Part shown: in pieces, positions 42,394 to 45,117 of the stretch
Layout of the letters: each line of letters begins with the position of its first letter
How positions within the stretch are numbered: position 1 is the first letter of the stretch
Source: Pseudomonadota bacterium
GTDB lineage: Bacteria; Bdellovibrionota; Bacteriovoracia; Bacteriovoracales; Bacteriovoracaceae
Length of the DNA: 45,117 nucleotides
Reading direction: 5' to 3'
NCBI GenBank assembly: GCA_027487685.1
Contig: JAIYDC010000144.1
Coordinates: 1 to 45,117, forward strand
Notes under the pieces: model-generated
The model's database searches: none
What the model saw: only the letters and a program-made list of their open reading frames with translations
Told to the model about the DNA's origin: nothing
Translations under genes and position numbers: made by a program

Positions 42394-42603
42394 CTAATAA
42401 CAAGGGGTACCACACGCACAAGGACCACCACATGGCCCACATGCACATGGAGCACCCAAAGCGTCTCCCGTGAATAGAGCAGCTATAATTTGGGCGGCAG
42501 TTAAGGCCTTAATGCCCCCGAAGGAAGTCGGTATCAAAGATTTAGTTGATTCATTTGTAACTGCTGAAAGAACTATATCGTCTTTCTTCTTATTATCCGT
42601 CAT
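42394..42603 (-). CDS. Putative RiPP precursor peptide with a six-Cys duplicated tail
   Basis: A 69-aa peptide. Residues 1-~50 are a leader-like region (acidic/basic start, then IKALTAAQIIAALFTGDALG). The C-terminal 18 residues are PCACGPCGGPCACGTPCY, with Cys at 53, 55, 58, 62, 64 and 68: two copies of PCACG followed by a short Pro/Cys or Gly piece. CGGAG lies four bases before the ATG. Upstream lie an 18-bp palindrome and the PqqD-like gene, which reads in the same direction. Precursor peptides of this form, next to a PqqD-like recognition protein, are typical of RiPPs. The class is unknown; thioether, thiazole or metal-binding products are all possible. Confidence 0.7.
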   Translation of the reverse strand: MTDNKKKDDIVLSAVTNESTKSLIPTSFGGIKALTAAQIIAALFTGDALGAPCACGPCGGPCACGTPCY

Positions 42604-42673
42604 AGGACTCCGAGCAAATTGCCAAAAGTTGTAAACAATATAACTTTAACACAACACTCCAAGAGACATCAAT

Positions 42674-42691
42674 GATCTCAACATTGAGATC
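42674..42691. promoter_or_regulatory. 18-bp perfect palindrome upstream of the precursor gene
   Basis: GATCTCAACATTGAGATC: 8-bp arms around a 2-base spacer, 71 bases upstream of the precursor's ATG and 83 bases after the PqqD-like stop. It has no T run, so an operator is more likely than a terminator. Confidence 0.5.
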
Positions 42692-42773
42692 CAAGAAATT
42701 ACCCAAGACATTAAAATCCCACGTAAAACAAGAGTGCTAATGAGCCTCCCCATTGCCTCTCACCAAATCATGT

Positions 42774-43103
42774 TTACGGCGCTGTCTTCATCTTGAGCTT
42801 ATAATCATCAGAAAATGCCGTTGGTGAAGTCACAATAAGCTCATCTTTATCTAGCTCATCGATGAAGTCTATGACCTCTTTGCGATACTGGCCTGGCGCT
42901 AATTCATACTGAACTTCCAGCTGAGTTATGACTTCCTCGAGTGTTGATTTTCCATCGAGAAATTTAAGAACAAGCTTTGCGAATCCGTAAACAGCGAAGC
43001 CACGGTTGGTTGTAGGATTAAAAAGAAGTACTTCTTCTACGTTAAGGTTAGCGGAGTTCAAAAACTCTGCACTCAGAAAGACATACTGATTAAGATAACT
43101 CAT
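42774..43103 (-). CDS. PqqD-like RiPP recognition element protein
   Basis: A 109-aa protein with the PqqD/RRE fold pattern: a beta start (YVFLSAEFLNSANLNVEEVLLFNPTTNRGFAVYG), then helices FAKLVLKFLDGKSTLEEVITQLEVQYELAPGQYRKEVIDFIDELDKDELIV. The LDG and 'xxxxLxxxxxxxPGxxRxEVxxFIxELxxxELI' pattern is that of free-standing RRE proteins, which hold a precursor leader for modification enzymes. AGGAAGG precedes the ATG. It lies 170 bases upstream of the precursor gene, on the same strand, and diverges from the sulfatase-like gene. Confidence 0.8.
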   Translation of the reverse strand: MSYLNQYVFLSAEFLNSANLNVEEVLLFNPTTNRGFAVYGFAKLVLKFLDGKSTLEEVITQLEVQYELAPGQYRKEVIDFIDELDKDELIVTSPTAFSDDYKLKMKTAP

Positions 43104-43184
43104 GCTTGTTCCTTCCTAAACATTCATTTAACTTACCTAAAATAATACAGCGTGAAAAGCCAGGACTCGAGGGACAATGTAACG

Positions 43185-45117
<1,933 letters not shown>

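Noticed and set aside
42604-42660. Sigma-54 promoter before the precursor gene (TTGGCAATTTGC, leftward)
   Set aside because: GG and GC are only six bases apart, so it does not meet the required ten-base spacing.

Overview
The window looks like a chromosomal segment of a Gram-negative bacterium with moderate G+C, a complex surface polysaccharide and several sigma-54 (-24/-12) promoters. Signal peptides, an O-antigen-type CDP-sugar locus, a PilB/GspE ATPase and an NtrC-family regulator support this. A Bdellovibrionota/deltaproteobacterial host would fit, but I cannot prove taxonomy from sequence alone.

Layout. (1) 1-6.7 kb: end of a polyprenol-phosphate glycosyltransferase, a PAP2 phosphatase, pdxH, two very small membrane-protein genes, an NtrC-type regulator, a METTL25-like methyltransferase, a stress cluster (DUF1328, CsbD-like and small partners), a SET-domain protein and a DUF985 cupin. 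I find four good -24/-12 sites here. One faces away from the regulator gene, one is followed 90 bases later by an intrinsic terminator (a candidate small RNA), and two are back to back between the stress genes. (2) 6.75-8.54 kb: PilB/GspE ATPase. (3) 8.6-20.7 kb: surface-sugar locus. A leftward operon holds a GT2 transferase, rfbH, rfbF, rfbG and a multi-membrane protein. A rightward operon holds a NeuB-cupin fusion, a YerE-like ThDP enzyme and two C-methyltransferase-like proteins. The set suggests a branched CDP-3,6-dideoxyhexose. (4) 20.7-24.7 kb: GNAT gene, radical SAM/SPASM protein, decayed IS3-family transposase, a decayed second GNAT copy and a methyltransferase.

(5) 24.76-33.04 kb: an A+T-rich integrated element in the 3' end of tRNA-Arg(ACG). 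It has a 12-bp att duplication, matching arm-type repeats at both ends, a tyrosine recombinase, an excisionase-like protein, a P4-type primase-helicase, XRE regulators and unknown cargo. (6) 33-36.9 kb: MORN-repeat protein, secreted ParB-like protein, a kinase-GNAT pair and two tRNA-Ser genes.

(7) 36.9-44.7 kb: the most interesting region, a putative new RiPP-type cluster between the tRNA-Ser genes and serS. It has a 69-aa precursor-like peptide ending in a six-Cys duplicated PCACG tail, a PqqD-like recognition protein and a protein that looks like a radical SAM/SPASM scaffold lacking the CX3CX2C motif and fused to an HELTH metallopeptidase. Its other genes are an Asp/Asn beta-hydroxylase-like oxygenase, a PhnD-like periplasmic protein, a GT4 glycosyltransferase, an unknown protein coupled to it and a sulfatase-fold protein with atypical active-site motifs. 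Function is inferred from gene content only.
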